Shown piece after piece: positions 44,288 to 54,018 of a stretch of 64,000 bases of DNA. Each line of letters begins with the position of its first letter. Within the stretch, counting starts at the first letter, position 1. A model generated the notes under the pieces. That model had not been told where the DNA came from. It saw only the letters and a program-made list of their open reading frames with translations, and ran no database searches. This DNA comes from Kocuria dechangensis (lineage in GTDB: Bacteria > Actinomycetota > Actinomycetes > Actinomycetales > Micrococcaceae): contig NZ_BMEQ01000009.1 of assembly GCF_014636775.1 (NCBI RefSeq), forward strand, positions 1-64,000, in the 5' to 3' direction. The translations under genes and the position numbers were made by a program.

Positions 44288-47200
44288 TCAGACCGCGCTG
44301 CCCGCGGACGTCACGGCCAGCGTCGAGCCCCGCGGGGAGCGGCGGACCAGGATCTGGTGCGGGATCCGGGCCTTCATCTCCTGGACGTGGGAGACCAGCC
44401 CGATGACGCGCCCGCGCTCGCGCAGCCCGTCGATGGTGTCGAGGACCTCCTCGAGGGTCTCCTCGTCGAGGCTGCCGAACCCCTCGTCCACGAACAGGGT
44501 GTCGATCTCCACCCCGCCGGCCTGTGCCTGCACGACGTCGGCCAGCCCCAGGGCGAGGGCCAGCGACGCCATGAACGTCTCCCCGCCGGACAGGGACTCG
44601 GTCCCCCGCCGGGCGTTCGTCCAGGCGTCCTCGACCTGCAGGCCCAGCCCGGACTTCCGCCCGCCGTCCTTGGCGTCCGAGTGCACGATCCGGTACCTCC
44701 CGCCCGTCATCCGCTCGAGCCGGACGGCCGCGGCGGCCGCGACCTCCTCCAGCTGGGCGGCCAGCACGAAGGAGTTGAGCGTCATCCGCAGGGCGTTGTC
44801 GGAGGAGGTGCCGTTGGCGGTCTCGGCGAGCTCCCGCAGGGTGGCGGCGGCGGCCGAGGCCCTCGCCGTCGCGGCGTCGGCCGTCCCGGCCTCCTCGGCG
44901 AGCCGTGCCAGCCGCTCCCGGGCGGCCGTCAGGCCCGCGAGGCGGCCGGTGCTGGCGTCGCGCTGCGCGTGCAGGTCCGAGAGCTCGGTGCGCGCCCGGT
45001 CGAGCGCACCCGGGTCCGGGGCCGTCGCGCCGGCGGCCTCCTGCTCCAGCACGCCGGTGAGCTCGGCGGCCGCGAGCTGCGCGGCGACCCGCAGGGCGCG
45101 GCCCTCGAACTCCTCGACGTGCCGCTGCTGCTCCTGCGCCGTCCCGGGCTCGAGCAGGGCCCCGGCCAGGTCGGCCTCGTCCGCGAAGGACGAGTCCTGG
45201 AGCGCCGTGCGCAGCTGCGCCGCGGCGTCCCGGTCCGTCTCCTCCGCACGGGCGAGCGCGTCGTGCGCCTCCCCGAGGCGGGCCAGCGTGGCGACCAGGT
45301 GGGCGGCCGCCGCTTCCTTCCCGGGGAGGCCGGCGAACCCGCGGGCGTGCTCGGCGAGCTCCGCGGCGAGGGCGTCGTGCTGGGTCCGGGTCTGCTCGAG
45401 CGTGGCCGTGGCGGTGGAGCGGGCGACGTCGGCGTCGTGCAGGGCACGGGCCGTGCGGTCGCGCTCCGCCCGGAGCCGCTCCAGGCCCGCCTGCGCCTGC
45501 CCCAGCTGCCGGGCGGCGGACTCCGCGCCCTCGGCCTCCGCGGCGGCGGCCCGTGCGGCGTCCTGCGCGGCGGCGGGGTCGTCCGCGGCGCCGGCGGCGC
45601 GCAGCCGGGTCACGGCGTCGCGGGCGGTCCCGAGGGCGCGGCGGGCGGTCTCCGCGGCCTCGGCGGTCGTGTCCCGCCGGGCCAGCGCCGCGCGCAGCGC
45701 GTCCTCGGTGACCGTGCCGGCGCCGCCGGTGTCGGCGGGGGCGGGGTGCTCGGCGCTGCCGCACACGGGGCACGGCACGCCGTCCTCGAGCTCCGCCGCC
45801 AGCAGCCCGGCCGCCTCCTCGAAGCGTCGCTGCTGCAGCTGCTCGGCGTGCTGCGCGACGGACCGGCGCTCCCGCTCGGCCTCCTCGTAGCGGGCGAGCT
45901 CGTGGTCGTGGCGGGCGCCGGCGGCCGCCAGCTCGCGGGAGGCCTCCAGCACGCGCGCGGCCTCGTCCGCCCGGCGCCGCAGGTCGGGGGCGGCCGCGGC
46001 CCGCGGCCCGAGCTCCGCGCCCGTGCGCTCCAGCGCCGTGCGCTCGGCGTCCTGCCGGGCCGCCCGCGCGTCGAGCTCCGCCGCCTGCCGCACCATCGCG
46101 GCCTCCTCCTCGGTCAGGCGCTCGACCGCGTCCGCGAGCCCGGCCAGTTCGGCCTCGCGGCGGCGCACCGCGCGGACCCCGGCCAGGGCCTGGTCGGCGG
46201 CGGCCCGCAGGCCGGGGGCCGGCCGGTCCTCCCCCGCCAGCGCGGCCGCGGCCGCGTCCTCGTGCCCGGGGAGCAGAGCGGCGGGGGCCGTGCGGAGCAG
46301 CCCGTCGGCGGCGACGTCCGCCAGCGCCCGGGCGCGGAGCTCCCGTGCCCGGTCCAGCCCGTCCTGGGCACGGCGGCGGGCGTCCAGCACCACTCGCAGG
46401 GGCACGGCGGCCCGGTGCCGGTCGAGGGCCTTGCGCCGCTCCTCCGCCTCGGAACGGCCGGCGGCGAGCTCGGTCTCCTCCCGGCGCAGCTCGGCGAGCC
46501 GCCGCCACAGCCGCAGCTGCTCCTGGAAGTCGGCCGCGCGCCGTTCCACCTCGTGCAGGCGGGCGTCCAGGGCGGCGTGCAGCGCGCGGCCGCGCTCCTC
46601 GGCGTCGCGCGCTCGGGCCAGGACGGCGGCCACCGCGGCGGCGGCCCCGCCCTCACCGGCCCCTCCTTCACGGACGCCGAGCGCTCCGGCGCCGGCCGCT
46701 CCCGCGTCCGGCTCGTCCCCGGGGCTCTCCTCCGGGGCCTCCGCGGCGGCGGCCTCCCCGCCGGGGTCCAGGGACCGCACGGTCCCGAGCTCGCGCTCGG
46801 CGTCCCGCACGATCCGCGCGGACTCCGCGGCGGCGCTCTCCGCCGCCGCGCGGGCGGTGCGGGACCGGGCGACGAGCTCCTCCTGGACCCGCTCGTAGGA
46901 GGCCGTGCCGAAGAGCCGCTTGAGCACCGCCTCCCGGTCCGCGGAGCTGGCGCGCAGGAACTCGGCGAACTCCCCCTGCGGCAGCAGGATGACCTGGGTG
47001 AACTGCTCCTTGCTCAGCCCCACGACCTCCTTGACCAGCTCCCCGACGTCGTCGAGGCGGGTGGCCTTCGCCTCCCAGCCGCCGTCCGTGCCGCGCTCCT
47101 GGAGCAGTGCCTTCGGCTGGCGGACGGCCGTCCCGGAGGCGGCCCGCGTGGAGGGCGCCTCCCAGTACGGGGACCGCGTGAGGAGGAACCGCCTGCCGGC

Positions 47201-47452
47201 GGCGGTGAACTCGAGCTGCACCTCGGGGGCGGCCGTGGGCTCGGCGTGGTGGCTGCGCAGGGCGCGCGCGGCGCGCCCGCCCGGCACGGTGCCGTAGAGG
47301 GCGAAGCACAGGGCGTCGAGCACGCTCGTCTTGCCCGCGCCGGTGACGCCGTTGAGCAGGAACAGCCCCGCCTCGTTGAGGGGCTCGAAGTCGATGACCT
47401 CGTGCCCGGCGAAGGGCCCGAACGCGGTGATCTCCAGACGGTGCAGCCTCAC
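44288..47452 (-). CDS. sbcC: Exonuclease subunit SbcC (Rad50-like)
   Basis: 1054-residue SMC-like ATPase that works with SbcD on hairpins and double-strand ends. GTG 47452 overlaps the sbcD stop as GTGA. Walker A is GVTGAGKTS (35-43). Long coiled coils rich in Ala/Arg/Glu flank a zinc hook, CPVC, near residue 560. The signature ESLSGGETFMASLAL and Walker B DTLFVDEGFGSLDEE lie at the end. Confidence 0.93.
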   Translation of the reverse strand: MRLHRLEITAFGPFAGHEVIDFEPLNEAGLFLLNGVTGAGKTSVLDALCFALYGTVPGGRAARALRSHHAEPTAAPEVQLEFTAAGRRFLLTRSPYWEAPSTRAASGTAVRQPKALLQERGTDGGWEAKATRLDDVGELVKEVVGLSKEQFTQVILLPQGEFAEFLRASSADREAVLKRLFGTASYERVQEELVARSRTARAAAESAAAESARIVRDAERELGTVRSLDPGGEAAAAEAPEESPGDEPDAGAAGAGALGVREGGAGEGGAAAAVAAVLARARDAEERGRALHAALDARLHEVERRAADFQEQLRLWRRLAELRREETELAAGRSEAEERRKALDRHRAAVPLRVVLDARRRAQDGLDRARELRARALADVAADGLLRTAPAALLPGHEDAAAAALAGEDRPAPGLRAAADQALAGVRAVRRREAELAGLADAVERLTEEEAAMVRQAAELDARAARQDAERTALERTGAELGPRAAAAPDLRRRADEAARVLEASRELAAAGARHDHELARYEEAERERRSVAQHAEQLQQRRFEEAAGLLAAELEDGVPCPVCGSAEHPAPADTGGAGTVTEDALRAALARRDTTAEAAETARRALGTARDAVTRLRAAGAADDPAAAQDAARAAAAEAEGAESAARQLGQAQAGLERLRAERDRTARALHDADVARSTATATLEQTRTQHDALAAELAEHARGFAGLPGKEAAAAHLVATLARLGEAHDALARAEETDRDAAAQLRTALQDSSFADEADLAGALLEPGTAQEQQRHVEEFEGRALRVAAQLAAAELTGVLEQEAAGATAPDPGALDRARTELSDLHAQRDASTGRLAGLTAARERLARLAEEAGTADAATARASAAAATLRELAETANGTSSDNALRMTLNSFVLAAQLEEVAAAAAVRLERMTGGRYRIVHSDAKDGGRKSGLGLQVEDAWTNARRGTESLSGGETFMASLALALGLADVVQAQAGGVEIDTLFVDEGFGSLDEETLEEVLDTIDGLRERGRVIGLVSHVQEMKARIPHQILVRRSPRGSTLAVTSAGSAV

Positions 47453-48615
47453 TCGGGCACCTCCCCGGCGCGGACGTCCTCGACCACGGCGCCGAGCACG
47501 CGGGCCTCGTCCTCCGCCACGGGGCGGCCGCGGACGTGCTCGTAGAACGCGGCGCAGACCTCCAGCGGGCTCTCGGCACGGGCCACCCGGGCGGCGTAGG
47601 TGCGCTCCCGGTCCTCGGGCGCGTTGGCCGGCTCGAAGCGCAGCTCCAGGGTGCGCGGGAACCGGGCGCGCAGGGAGTCCATGGGGTGGGGCGGGCGGTG
47701 GTCGTCCTCGAGGACCACCTGGCACAGGGCGTCCTCGGCCCAGGCGTGGCGGGGGTCCTCCAGGAGCTCGGCGAGCGTGCCGCGCAGCCGGGCGAGGCGG
47801 TGGCCGTGGACGTGGTCCAGGGGCCGGACCTCCGGGGGTCCGCCGGGGACGAGGTCCACCAGCCACGCCCCCTTGGTCTGGCCCTCCTCGGAGAAGGAGT
47901 AGGCCACCGGCGAGCCGCTGTAGCGGACCGTGCCGGTCACGGTCTGGCGCCGGTGCAGGTGGCCGAGCGCGGCGTAGTCTGCCCCGGCGAAGACCGACGG
48001 CGGGACGGTGCCCAGCCCTCCCACGTTGAGGTCGCGCTCGGAGTCCGTCTCCGCGGCGCCCGAGGCGAACGTGTGGGCCAGGACGACGACGGCCACCGGG
48101 CCCTCGAGCTCCGCCCGGCGGCGCGCGGCGTCGGCGCGGACCCGGTCGAGGGCGGCGGCGGTCACGGAGGGGTGGTCGGGCGCGGCGTCCAGGGCCGCCG
48201 CGACAGCCCGGGGCTCGAGGTAGGGGACGCCGTAGACGAGCACCGTGCCGCCGGCGGGGTCGGGCAGCACGACGGGCCGGTCGACGTCCTCGACCCGGGT
48301 CCGCAGGTGCACCCCGCCGGGCTCGAGCAGGGGCCCGCCGAAGCCCAGCCGCACCGCGGAGTCGTGGTTGCCGCTGGTCAGCACGAGCTGCGCACCGGCC
48401 GCCCGCACGTCCGCGAGCGCCCGGCCCAGCAGCTCCACCACCTCCGCGCGGGGCTGGGCCTGGTCGTAGACGTCCCCGGGGACCAGGACGACGTCGACGG
48501 CGTGCTCCCGGACCCAGCCGACGATCTCGGCGAGCACCGCCCGCTGCACGTCGAGGGTGCCCTGCCCGTGGAAGGACCGGCCCAGGTGCCAGTCGGAGGT
48601 GTGGAGGAATCGCAT
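47449..48615 (-). CDS. sbcD: Exonuclease subunit SbcD (Mre11-like)
   Basis: 388-residue metallophosphoesterase nuclease. MRFLHTSDWHLGRSF carries the first metal ligands, VLVPGDVYDQAQP and LTSGNHDSAVRLGFG the next, and ALGHLHRRQ the last. It pairs with SbcC through the 4-bp overlap. The ATG is 6 nt from a -10 box, so the operon is probably leaderless. Confidence 0.94.
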   Translation of the reverse strand: MRFLHTSDWHLGRSFHGQGTLDVQRAVLAEIVGWVREHAVDVVLVPGDVYDQAQPRAEVVELLGRALADVRAAGAQLVLTSGNHDSAVRLGFGGPLLEPGGVHLRTRVEDVDRPVVLPDPAGGTVLVYGVPYLEPRAVAAALDAAPDHPSVTAAALDRVRADAARRRAELEGPVAVVVLAHTFASGAAETDSERDLNVGGLGTVPPSVFAGADYAALGHLHRRQTVTGTVRYSGSPVAYSFSEEGQTKGAWLVDLVPGGPPEVRPLDHVHGHRLARLRGTLAELLEDPRHAWAEDALCQVVLEDDHRPPHPMDSLRARFPRTLELRFEPANAPEDRERTYAARVARAESPLEVCAAFYEHVRGRPVAEDEARVLGAVVEDVRAGEVPE

Positions 48616-48621
48616 GCGGTC

Positions 48622-48627
48622 AATCTA
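48622..48627 (-). promoter_or_regulatory. sbcDC -10 box, leaderless
   Basis: TAGATT on the minus strand, 6 nt before the sbcD ATG, with no ribosome-binding site between. Confidence 0.6.
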
Positions 48628-48659
48628 ACGGCCCCGCCGGACACGACGGGGCCGCCGGC

Positions 48660-49631
48660 TCACGCGTGCCGGGACGGGGCGGCCGGGGCGTCGGCCGCGG
48701 GCGCGGTCCCGCGCTCGTCCGTGGGCTCGACCACGGGCTCGGCACCGCCCTCGTGCGTGGGCTCGTCCGCCGGCTCGGCCGGGGCGGCCGCCCGCGGACG
48801 GGACAGGCCCGCCGCGCGGTGCACGAGCCCGGCGACGAGCCCGCCCAGCAGCGGGGCGAGCCAGAACAGCCACAGCTGCGGCAGGTGGGAAGCCCCGGCG
48901 ACCACGGCCGCGCCGGTCGAGCGGGCGGGGTTCAGCGATCCGCCGTCGAAGGGGGCGGTGATCGTCAGCAGGAAGGCGAAGGCCGCGCCGATGGCCGCGG
49001 GGGCGAGCACCGCGTTGGCCCGGGCCGAGGTGGAGCCGAGGACCACCAGCGCGAACAGGGCGGTGGCCACGAGCTCGACGAGCAGCACGGTGGTCCAGCC
49101 CGCCTGGGAGGCGGAGTTCTCCCCGTACCCGTTGGAGACGGCGCCGAGGACCTGCGCGGTCGTGGCGCCGTCGAGCAGCGTGCCGAGCACCGCCCACAGC
49201 ACCCCGGCCGCGCACGCCGCGCCCAGGACCTGGGCCACCACGTACCCGGCGGCGTCCCTGGCGCCGGTGCGCCCGGCCACGACGGCGGCCAGCGTCACCG
49301 CCGGGTTGAAGTGGCCGCCGGAGACGTGGCCGAAGGCGACGATCGCGGCGAGCAGGCCCAGGCCGAAGCCGAGCGCCGAGTCGATGACCTCGGTGGCGAA
49401 CATGCCGGTGCCCAGGCCCGCGAACACGAGCAGCGCGGTGCCCGCGAACTCGGCGGCCCAGCGGGCGGGGGCGCTCGGCGCGGCGCCGGTGGTGATGGTG
49501 GTGGCTGCATCCTTGCGGACGGCGACGGGCACGGGGGCCGCGAGGTCCCCGTCCCGTGCGGCATCGGGGCGGACGGGGGAGGCCGCGGGCGGGCCGCCGT
49601 CGTGGAGGGAGGTGGATCCGTGGTCGGTCAT
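48660..49631 (-). CDS. MIP family aquaporin/glycerol channel
   Basis: 323 residues; ATG 49631 after AGGAG. Six membrane helices and two half-helices carry GGHFNPAVT (NPA at 109-111) and GGSLNPARS. The Arg after the second NPA (NPAR) is the pore arginine. The 50-residue N-terminus and the Pro/Glu-rich C-terminus are non-conserved. Water versus glycerol selectivity cannot be settled from sequence. Upstream lies the 13-bp repeat array. Confidence 0.9.
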   Translation of the reverse strand: MTDHGSTSLHDGGPPAASPVRPDAARDGDLAAPVPVAVRKDAATTITTGAAPSAPARWAAEFAGTALLVFAGLGTGMFATEVIDSALGFGLGLLAAIVAFGHVSGGHFNPAVTLAAVVAGRTGARDAAGYVVAQVLGAACAAGVLWAVLGTLLDGATTAQVLGAVSNGYGENSASQAGWTTVLLVELVATALFALVVLGSTSARANAVLAPAAIGAAFAFLLTITAPFDGGSLNPARSTGAAVVAGASHLPQLWLFWLAPLLGGLVAGLVHRAAGLSRPRAAAPAEPADEPTHEGGAEPVVEPTDERGTAPAADAPAAPSRHA

Positions 49632-49708
49632 GGGTGCTCCTGGGGGGGTCGGGGGGATGTGCGGCGCGCGGGCGCCCTCCCCATGCCACCACGGCCGCCT
49701 GAAGGGGA

Positions 49709-49812
49709 GGTGAACGGCGGAGGTGAACGGCAGCGGTGAACGGCAGCGGTGAACAGCAGCGGTGAACAGCAGCGGTGAACAGCAGCGGTGAACAGCAGCG
49801 GTGAACAGCAGG
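49709..49812. repeat. 13-bp tandem repeat, eight copies
   Basis: Eight units starting at 49709, 49722, 49735, 49748, 49761, 49774, 49787 and 49800, consensus GGTGAACAGCAGC. The first units read GGTGAACGGCGGA and GGTGAACGGCAGC, and the last ends in G. Copies toward the aquaporin are more diverged. The array fills the gap between the aquaporin and ADP-ribosylglycohydrolase promoters. Confidence 0.95.
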
Positions 49813-49831
49813 CCCGGCCGGGCGGCCCGGA

Positions 49832-49837
49832 TACACT
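49832..49837 (+). promoter_or_regulatory. -10 box of ADP-ribosylglycohydrolase, leaderless
   Basis: TACACT, 6 nt before the ATG at 49844. The -35 position falls at the end of the 13-bp repeat array. Confidence 0.55.
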
Positions 49838-49843
49838 GACCGC

Positions 49844-51010
49844 ATGCCCGCACCCCTGCTCCAGCCCGACACCGGCCTCGACCCCTCCTGGCCGGAGTAC
49901 GCCGACTCCGTGCGCGCCGCCCTGCTCGGCGGGGCGGTCGGGGACGCCGTGGGCTACCGCGTCGAGTTCGTCCGGCACCCCGAGCTCGCCGAGCGGTTCG
50001 GCGCCGACGGCCTGGCCGGCCTGGACACCGGGTCCGACGCCGTCCCCAGGGACGGGAACGGCGGGCCCGTGCCGGTGCTGCGGATCTCCGACGACACCCA
50101 GATGGCGCTCTACACCCTCGACGCGCTCCAGGAGGTCGTCGAGTGGGCCAACAACGGCCAGGCCGCGGACGAGACGGCGTGCCTGTGGCTGGCCTACCTC
50201 CGCTGGCTGGACACCCAGGGCGTGCCGCATCCGGCCGAGGCGCCCCGCCCGCTCCCCCGCTGGATCGACGCCCGCGAGGTGCTCCACGCCCGGCGGGAGC
50301 CCGGCAACGCCGTGCTCACCGCCCTGCGCAGCGGGCGCATGGGCGAGGTGGAGCGCCCGATCCTGCCGGATGCGAAGGGCTGCGGCACCGTGATGCGCTC
50401 GGCGCCGTTCGGCCTGCTGCCCCACGTGGGCTGGCGGACGCTGGCCCCGCTGGCCATCAACGGGGCCGCCCTGACCCACGGCCACCCCGAGGCGCAGTCC
50501 TCCGCCGCCGTCTACGGGTTCGTGGTGCACGCCGCGATCCGGGCCCGGCGGGAGGGCGTCGAGCGCCCGGTGGCCGCCGCCGTCGCGGCCGCCCGGGAGA
50601 CCGCCGAGCACCTCACCCGGCCCGTGGCCGAGACCCTGGGCCTGCTCGACGCCGCCGTGCGCGCCGCCGGGACGGAGGCCCTCGCGCCGCAGGACCTCGC
50701 CCGGCTGCTCGGGGAGGGCTGGACCGCCCCGGAGGCCCTGGCGATCGGGCTCTACGCCGCCCTGCGCGCCGAGGAGGAGGACCCCGCGCCGCAGGATCCC
50801 GAGGCCGTCTTCCGGCGCGGCGTGGGACTGGCCGTCGCCCACGACGGCGACTCCGACTCGACGGGCACCGTGGCCGGCGCCGTCCTCGCGGCGGCCCTCG
50901 GCAGCGCGGCCGTCCCGCGGCGCTGGATCGAACTGCTGGACGCCCGCGACGTCGTGGAGGAGGCCGCCGAGCGGTGGCTCAGGGAAGTGGGGGCGGCGCC
51001 AGCCGCTTGA
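49844..51010 (+). CDS. ADP-ribosylglycohydrolase family protein
   Basis: 388 residues. ALLGGAVGDAVGYRVEF and ISDDTQMALYTLDAL provide the first metal-binding acids (S-D-D-T), and HDGDSDSTGTVAGAVLAAA the C-terminal Asp cluster, as in DraG/ARH-type enzymes. These remove ADP-ribose from proteins or hydrolyse related conjugates. The partner transferase is not in the window. The 3' end overlaps the convergent exonuclease by 32 bp. Confidence 0.9.
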   Translation: MPAPLLQPDTGLDPSWPEYADSVRAALLGGAVGDAVGYRVEFVRHPELAERFGADGLAGLDTGSDAVPRDGNGGPVPVLRISDDTQMALYTLDALQEVVEWANNGQAADETACLWLAYLRWLDTQGVPHPAEAPRPLPRWIDAREVLHARREPGNAVLTALRSGRMGEVERPILPDAKGCGTVMRSAPFGLLPHVGWRTLAPLAINGAALTHGHPEAQSSAAVYGFVVHAAIRARREGVERPVAAAVAAARETAEHLTRPVAETLGLLDAAVRAAGTEALAPQDLARLLGEGWTAPEALAIGLYAALRAEEEDPAPQDPEAVFRRGVGLAVAHDGDSDSTGTVAGAVLAAALGSAAVPRRWIELLDARDVVEEAAERWLREVGAAPAA

Positions 51011-51617
51011 CCGCCAGGCCCGATCCCCCGAGCAGCTCGTGCACCGTGGCCGTGCCGGCCCGGCGCACCAGGTCCACGACGATCCCGGCGCACGCGCGGG
51101 CGTCCTCCAGGGCGTCGTGGTGGCGGCGCAGCGGCACCCCCGCCGCCTCCGCGGCCCGGGGCAGCGCGTAGGAGGGCAGGTCGTAGCCGCGCCGGGCCAG
51201 GACCAGGCTGCAGGCGTAGGCCAGCGGGGCGTGGACGGTCCCCGTCTCGGCGCAGGCCGCGCGGATCACGCCCATGTCGAAGGCGGCGTTGTGCGCGACG
51301 ACCAGCTCGTCCGGGTCCTCGGCGAGGATCCAGTCCTCGATCCGCGGCCACAGCTCGTCGAACACCGGGTGCCCGGCGACCGCCCGCTCCGTGATGCCGT
51401 GGATGCGCGTGTTCCCGGGGTCGAAGCCCGCGCGGGTGCGCGGCGGGCGCATCAGGGCCGAGCGCTCCTCGACGACGACGCCGTCCCGGACCCGCACCAG
51501 CCCCACCGCGCACGGGGAGCCGATGAAGCGGTTGGCGGTCTCGAAGTCGATGGCGGTGAAGTCCAGGGAGCGGGACGCGGTCACGGTGGGCGGTGCGGGG
51601 AGGGCTGGGAACGGCAC
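50979..51617 (-). CDS. DnaQ-like 3'-5' exonuclease (DEDDh)
   Basis: 212 residues, GTG start. ExoI is FTAIDFETANR (Asp24, Glu26), ExoII is VAHNAAFDMGV and ExoIII is HHDALEDARACAGI, the DEDDh set. Similar to proofreading epsilon-type and RNase T-like exonucleases, without further domains. A -10 box lies 6 nt before the start. Confidence 0.9.
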   Translation of the reverse strand: MPFPALPAPPTVTASRSLDFTAIDFETANRFIGSPCAVGLVRVRDGVVVEERSALMRPPRTRAGFDPGNTRIHGITERAVAGHPVFDELWPRIEDWILAEDPDELVVAHNAAFDMGVIRAACAETGTVHAPLAYACSLVLARRGYDLPSYALPRAAEAAGVPLRRHHDALEDARACAGIVVDLVRRAGTATVHELLGGSGLAVKRLAPPPLP

Positions 51618-51623
51618 CGCAAC

Positions 51624-51629
51624 AGCCTA
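51624..51629 (-). promoter_or_regulatory. Exonuclease -10 box, leaderless
   Basis: TAGGCT on the minus strand, 6 nt before the GTG at 51617. It lies between this gene and the 3' end of the phosphotransferase gene. Confidence 0.55.
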
Positions 51630-51640
51630 CTGCGGCGCGC

Positions 51641-52507
51641 TCAGGCGTGCGCGCCGCGCAGGTTCGTCTCGATCCAGTCGTCGGCCCGGGCGATCGCCTG
51701 GTTGACCTGCGCGGTGTCGAGATCGTGGTGCAGCGCGTACGCGACGGCCTGCAGGGGGAAGGTCCGCGCGTGCAGCTGGGCCCGCTCGTACACGGACTCG
51801 GAGACCGCGGCCCGGAGGGTGTCCCAGCCGTACCACAGGCCCAGCGACGCGGCGTCGTGCGCGGGGTCGTAGAGGCACGCGTGGTCCCAGTCGATGATCC
51901 CCGTGAGCTCCTCGCCGTCCCAGAGCATGTTGTGGCCCATGAGGTCGCCGTGCACCAGGCTGGGCACCACGGTGGGCAGGGCGGCGAGCTCGCTCACGGC
52001 GCGCAGCGCGGCCTCCTGGTTGCGGGGCAGCAGGCGCGGGATGACCTCGTCGAGCAGCACGTGCCGGCGCCGGTGGCCGCCCCAGTGCTGGCCCGGCTTG
52101 TCGAGGAAGCGGGCGAACCCGGAGGCGTCCACCTCCGCCAGCTCGGTGAGCACCCGGTGCAGCACGGCCGGGTCCACATGGCCCGGCGGGTGCGGCAGGC
52201 CGGGCACCCAGGTGAGCCCGACGCCCGTGTACCCGTTCGTGACGACCACGCCGGTGAGCGGGCGCGGCGTGCCGAAGGAGAAGCGCGGGAGCCGGCGCAG
52301 CACCTCGGTGCGCCGGGCGACGTGGCCGCACACGGTCGGGTTCTTGGCGATCCGCACCGAGATCCGGTGCCCCACGTTCACGACGATGTGCGCCGAGCCG
52401 CCCGCGTGCACCTCCCACTCGCCGCGGTCCACGGCGATCCCCGCCTCGGCCAGGACGGCCTCGACGGCGCCGGCGAACGGCAGGTGGTGGGGTGACGACC
52501 AGGGCAT
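51641..52507 (-). CDS. Aminoglycoside/macrolide phosphotransferase family protein
   Basis: 288 residues. The kinase-like catalytic loop is LVHGDLMGHNML (Asp and Asn), and the metal motif is GIIDWDHACLYDPAHD. The N-lobe has GGSAHIVVNVGHRISVRIAK. Most like macrolide-phosphotransferase relatives in actinobacterial chromosomes. Whether it confers resistance or phosphorylates a metabolite is unknown. It lies 25 bp after rdgB. Confidence 0.82.
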   Translation of the reverse strand: MPWSSPHHLPFAGAVEAVLAEAGIAVDRGEWEVHAGGSAHIVVNVGHRISVRIAKNPTVCGHVARRTEVLRRLPRFSFGTPRPLTGVVVTNGYTGVGLTWVPGLPHPPGHVDPAVLHRVLTELAEVDASGFARFLDKPGQHWGGHRRRHVLLDEVIPRLLPRNQEAALRAVSELAALPTVVPSLVHGDLMGHNMLWDGEELTGIIDWDHACLYDPAHDAASLGLWYGWDTLRAAVSESVYERAQLHARTFPLQAVAYALHHDLDTAQVNQAIARADDWIETNLRGAHA

Positions 52508-52532
52508 GGGCTTCTTCTCGGCTCGAGCGGGG

Positions 52533-53183
52533 TCAGAGTGGGTCGGGGTCGGGCGGGGTGGGCAGGACGCCTACGAGGTGCGGCAGCAGCGCCCGCATGG
52601 CGCGGCCGCGGTGGCTGATGGCGTTCTTCTCCTCGCGGGACAGCTGGGCGACCGAGCGGTCGGAGCCCTCGGGGAGCAGGACGGGGTCGTAGCCGAAGCC
52701 GCCGTCCCCCGCGGGCTCGCGGAGCAGGGTGCCGCGCAGGACCCCCGTCTCCACGTGCTCGAAGCCGTGCGGGGTGACCAGTGCCGCGGCGCACACGAAC
52801 TGCACGCCCCGGTGGGCGTCGGGGACGTCGGCGAGCTGGTCGAGCAGCAGCCGCAGGTTCGCGGCGTCGTCGCCGTGCCGGCCGGACCAGCGCGCGGAGA
52901 AGATCCCCGGGGCGCCGCCCAGCACGTCCACGGCCAGCCCGGAGTCGTCGGCCACGGCGATCAGCCCGGTCGCGGCGGCCGCGGAGCGGGCCTTGAGCAG
53001 GGCGTTGGCCTCGAAGGTGGTGCCGTCCTCGACGACGTCGGGGGCGCCCGCCGCGCCGGCGTCGACCACGAGGCGCTCGACGTCGACGCCCGGGAGCGCG
53101 GCCGCGATCATGTCCCGCAGCTCGGCGAGCTTGCCGCGGTTGTGGGTGGCCAGCACCACGCGGGCGCCGTCGTGCTCACTCAC
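52533..53183 (-). CDS. rdgB: RdgB/HAM1 non-canonical purine NTP pyrophosphatase
   Basis: 216 residues. [17 protein letters not shown] starts the Ham1 fold; [35 protein letters not shown] and [12 protein letters not shown] are signatures. It hydrolyses dITP/XTP to the monophosphate. Its start overlaps the end of rph by 8 bp, the common rph-rdgB pair. Confidence 0.96.
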   Translation of the reverse strand: MSEHDGARVVLATHNRGKLAELRDMIAAALPGVDVERLVVDAGAAGAPDVVEDGTTFEANALLKARSAAAATGLIAVADDSGLAVDVLGGAPGIFSARWSGRHGDDAANLRLLLDQLADVPDAHRGVQFVCAAALVTPHGFEHVETGVLRGTLLREPAGDGGFGYDPVLLPEGSDRSVAQLSREEKNAISHRGRAMRALLPHLVGVLPTPPDPDPL

Positions 53184-53961
53184 CGGTGCCCTCGCGCAGG
53201 GTCTCGAGCTGGACCTGGGTGAGCTGGACGCAGCCCAGCAGGGCCAGGTCGAGCATCGCGTCGAGCTCGGCCCGGTCGAACGGCGCGCCCTCGGCGGTGC
53301 CCTGCACCTCCACGAAGTCGCCGGAGCCGGTGACGACCACGTTCATGTCGGTCTCGGCGCGCACGTCCTCGACGTAGGGGAGGTCGAGCATCGGCACGCC
53401 GTCGATGATGCCCACGGACACGGCCGCGACCGTGTCGGTCAGCGGCTGGGCGCGGCGGGCGATCAGGCCCTCGGCGCGCGCCCAGGACACGGCCTCGGCC
53501 AGCGCCACGTAGGCGCCGGTGATCGCGGCGGTGCGGGTCCCGCCGTCGGCCTGCAGGACGTCGCAGTCCAGGACCACGGTGTTCTCGCCCAGGGCGGAGA
53601 GGTCGATGACCGAGCGGAGGGAGCGGCCGATGAGCCGGGAGATCTCGTGGGTGCGCCCGCCGATCTTGCCCTTCACGGACTCGCGCGCGGAGCGGGTGGA
53701 CGTGGCGCGCGGCAGCATCGCGTACTCGGCGGTGACCCAGCCCCGGCCCTCGCCCTTGAGCCAGCGGGGGACGCCCTCGGTCACGGACGCGGTGCACAGC
53801 ACCCGGGTGCTGCCGAACTCGATCAGCGCGGAGCCCTCCGCCTGCTGGGACCAGCCGCGGGTGATGGTGATGGGGCGCAGCTCGTCGGGCGAGCGGCCGT
53901 CGGACCGGACCACCCCCGCGCTCGAGGGGGCCGGGGCGGTCGGGTCGACAGGGGAATCCAT
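53176..53961 (-). CDS. rph: Ribonuclease PH
   Basis: 261 residues, phosphorolytic 3' trimming of tRNA. ATG 53961 is fixed by the -10 box 7 nt upstream; an in-frame GTG at 53970 lies inside that box. [35 protein letters not shown] and [16 protein letters not shown] are signatures. Confidence 0.96.
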   Translation of the reverse strand: MDSPVDPTAPAPSSAGVVRSDGRSPDELRPITITRGWSQQAEGSALIEFGSTRVLCTASVTEGVPRWLKGEGRGWVTAEYAMLPRATSTRSARESVKGKIGGRTHEISRLIGRSLRSVIDLSALGENTVVLDCDVLQADGGTRTAAITGAYVALAEAVSWARAEGLIARRAQPLTDTVAAVSVGIIDGVPMLDLPYVEDVRAETDMNVVVTGSGDFVEVQGTAEGAPFDRAELDAMLDLALLGCVQLTQVQLETLREGTGE

Positions 53962-53968
53962 GCCCCCC

Positions 53969-53974
53969 ACCTTA
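53969..53974 (-). promoter_or_regulatory. rph -10 box, leaderless
   Basis: TAAGGT on the minus strand, 7 nt before the rph ATG. It gives rph-rdgB its own start inside the murI-MBL run. Confidence 0.5.
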
Positions 53975-54018
53975 CCCCCGGGCGGGGACGCCGCCCGGTC
54001 CGGTCGGCGCCGTGGTGC

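Noticed and set aside
49709-49812. CRISPR array
   Set aside because: Units are 13 bp, directly abutting, with no unique spacers and no cas genes.
51641-52507. Calling the phosphotransferase an antibiotic-resistance gene
   Set aside because: It lies in a housekeeping run with rph and rdgB without mobile elements; the catalytic motifs only show the kinase-like fold, not the substrate.
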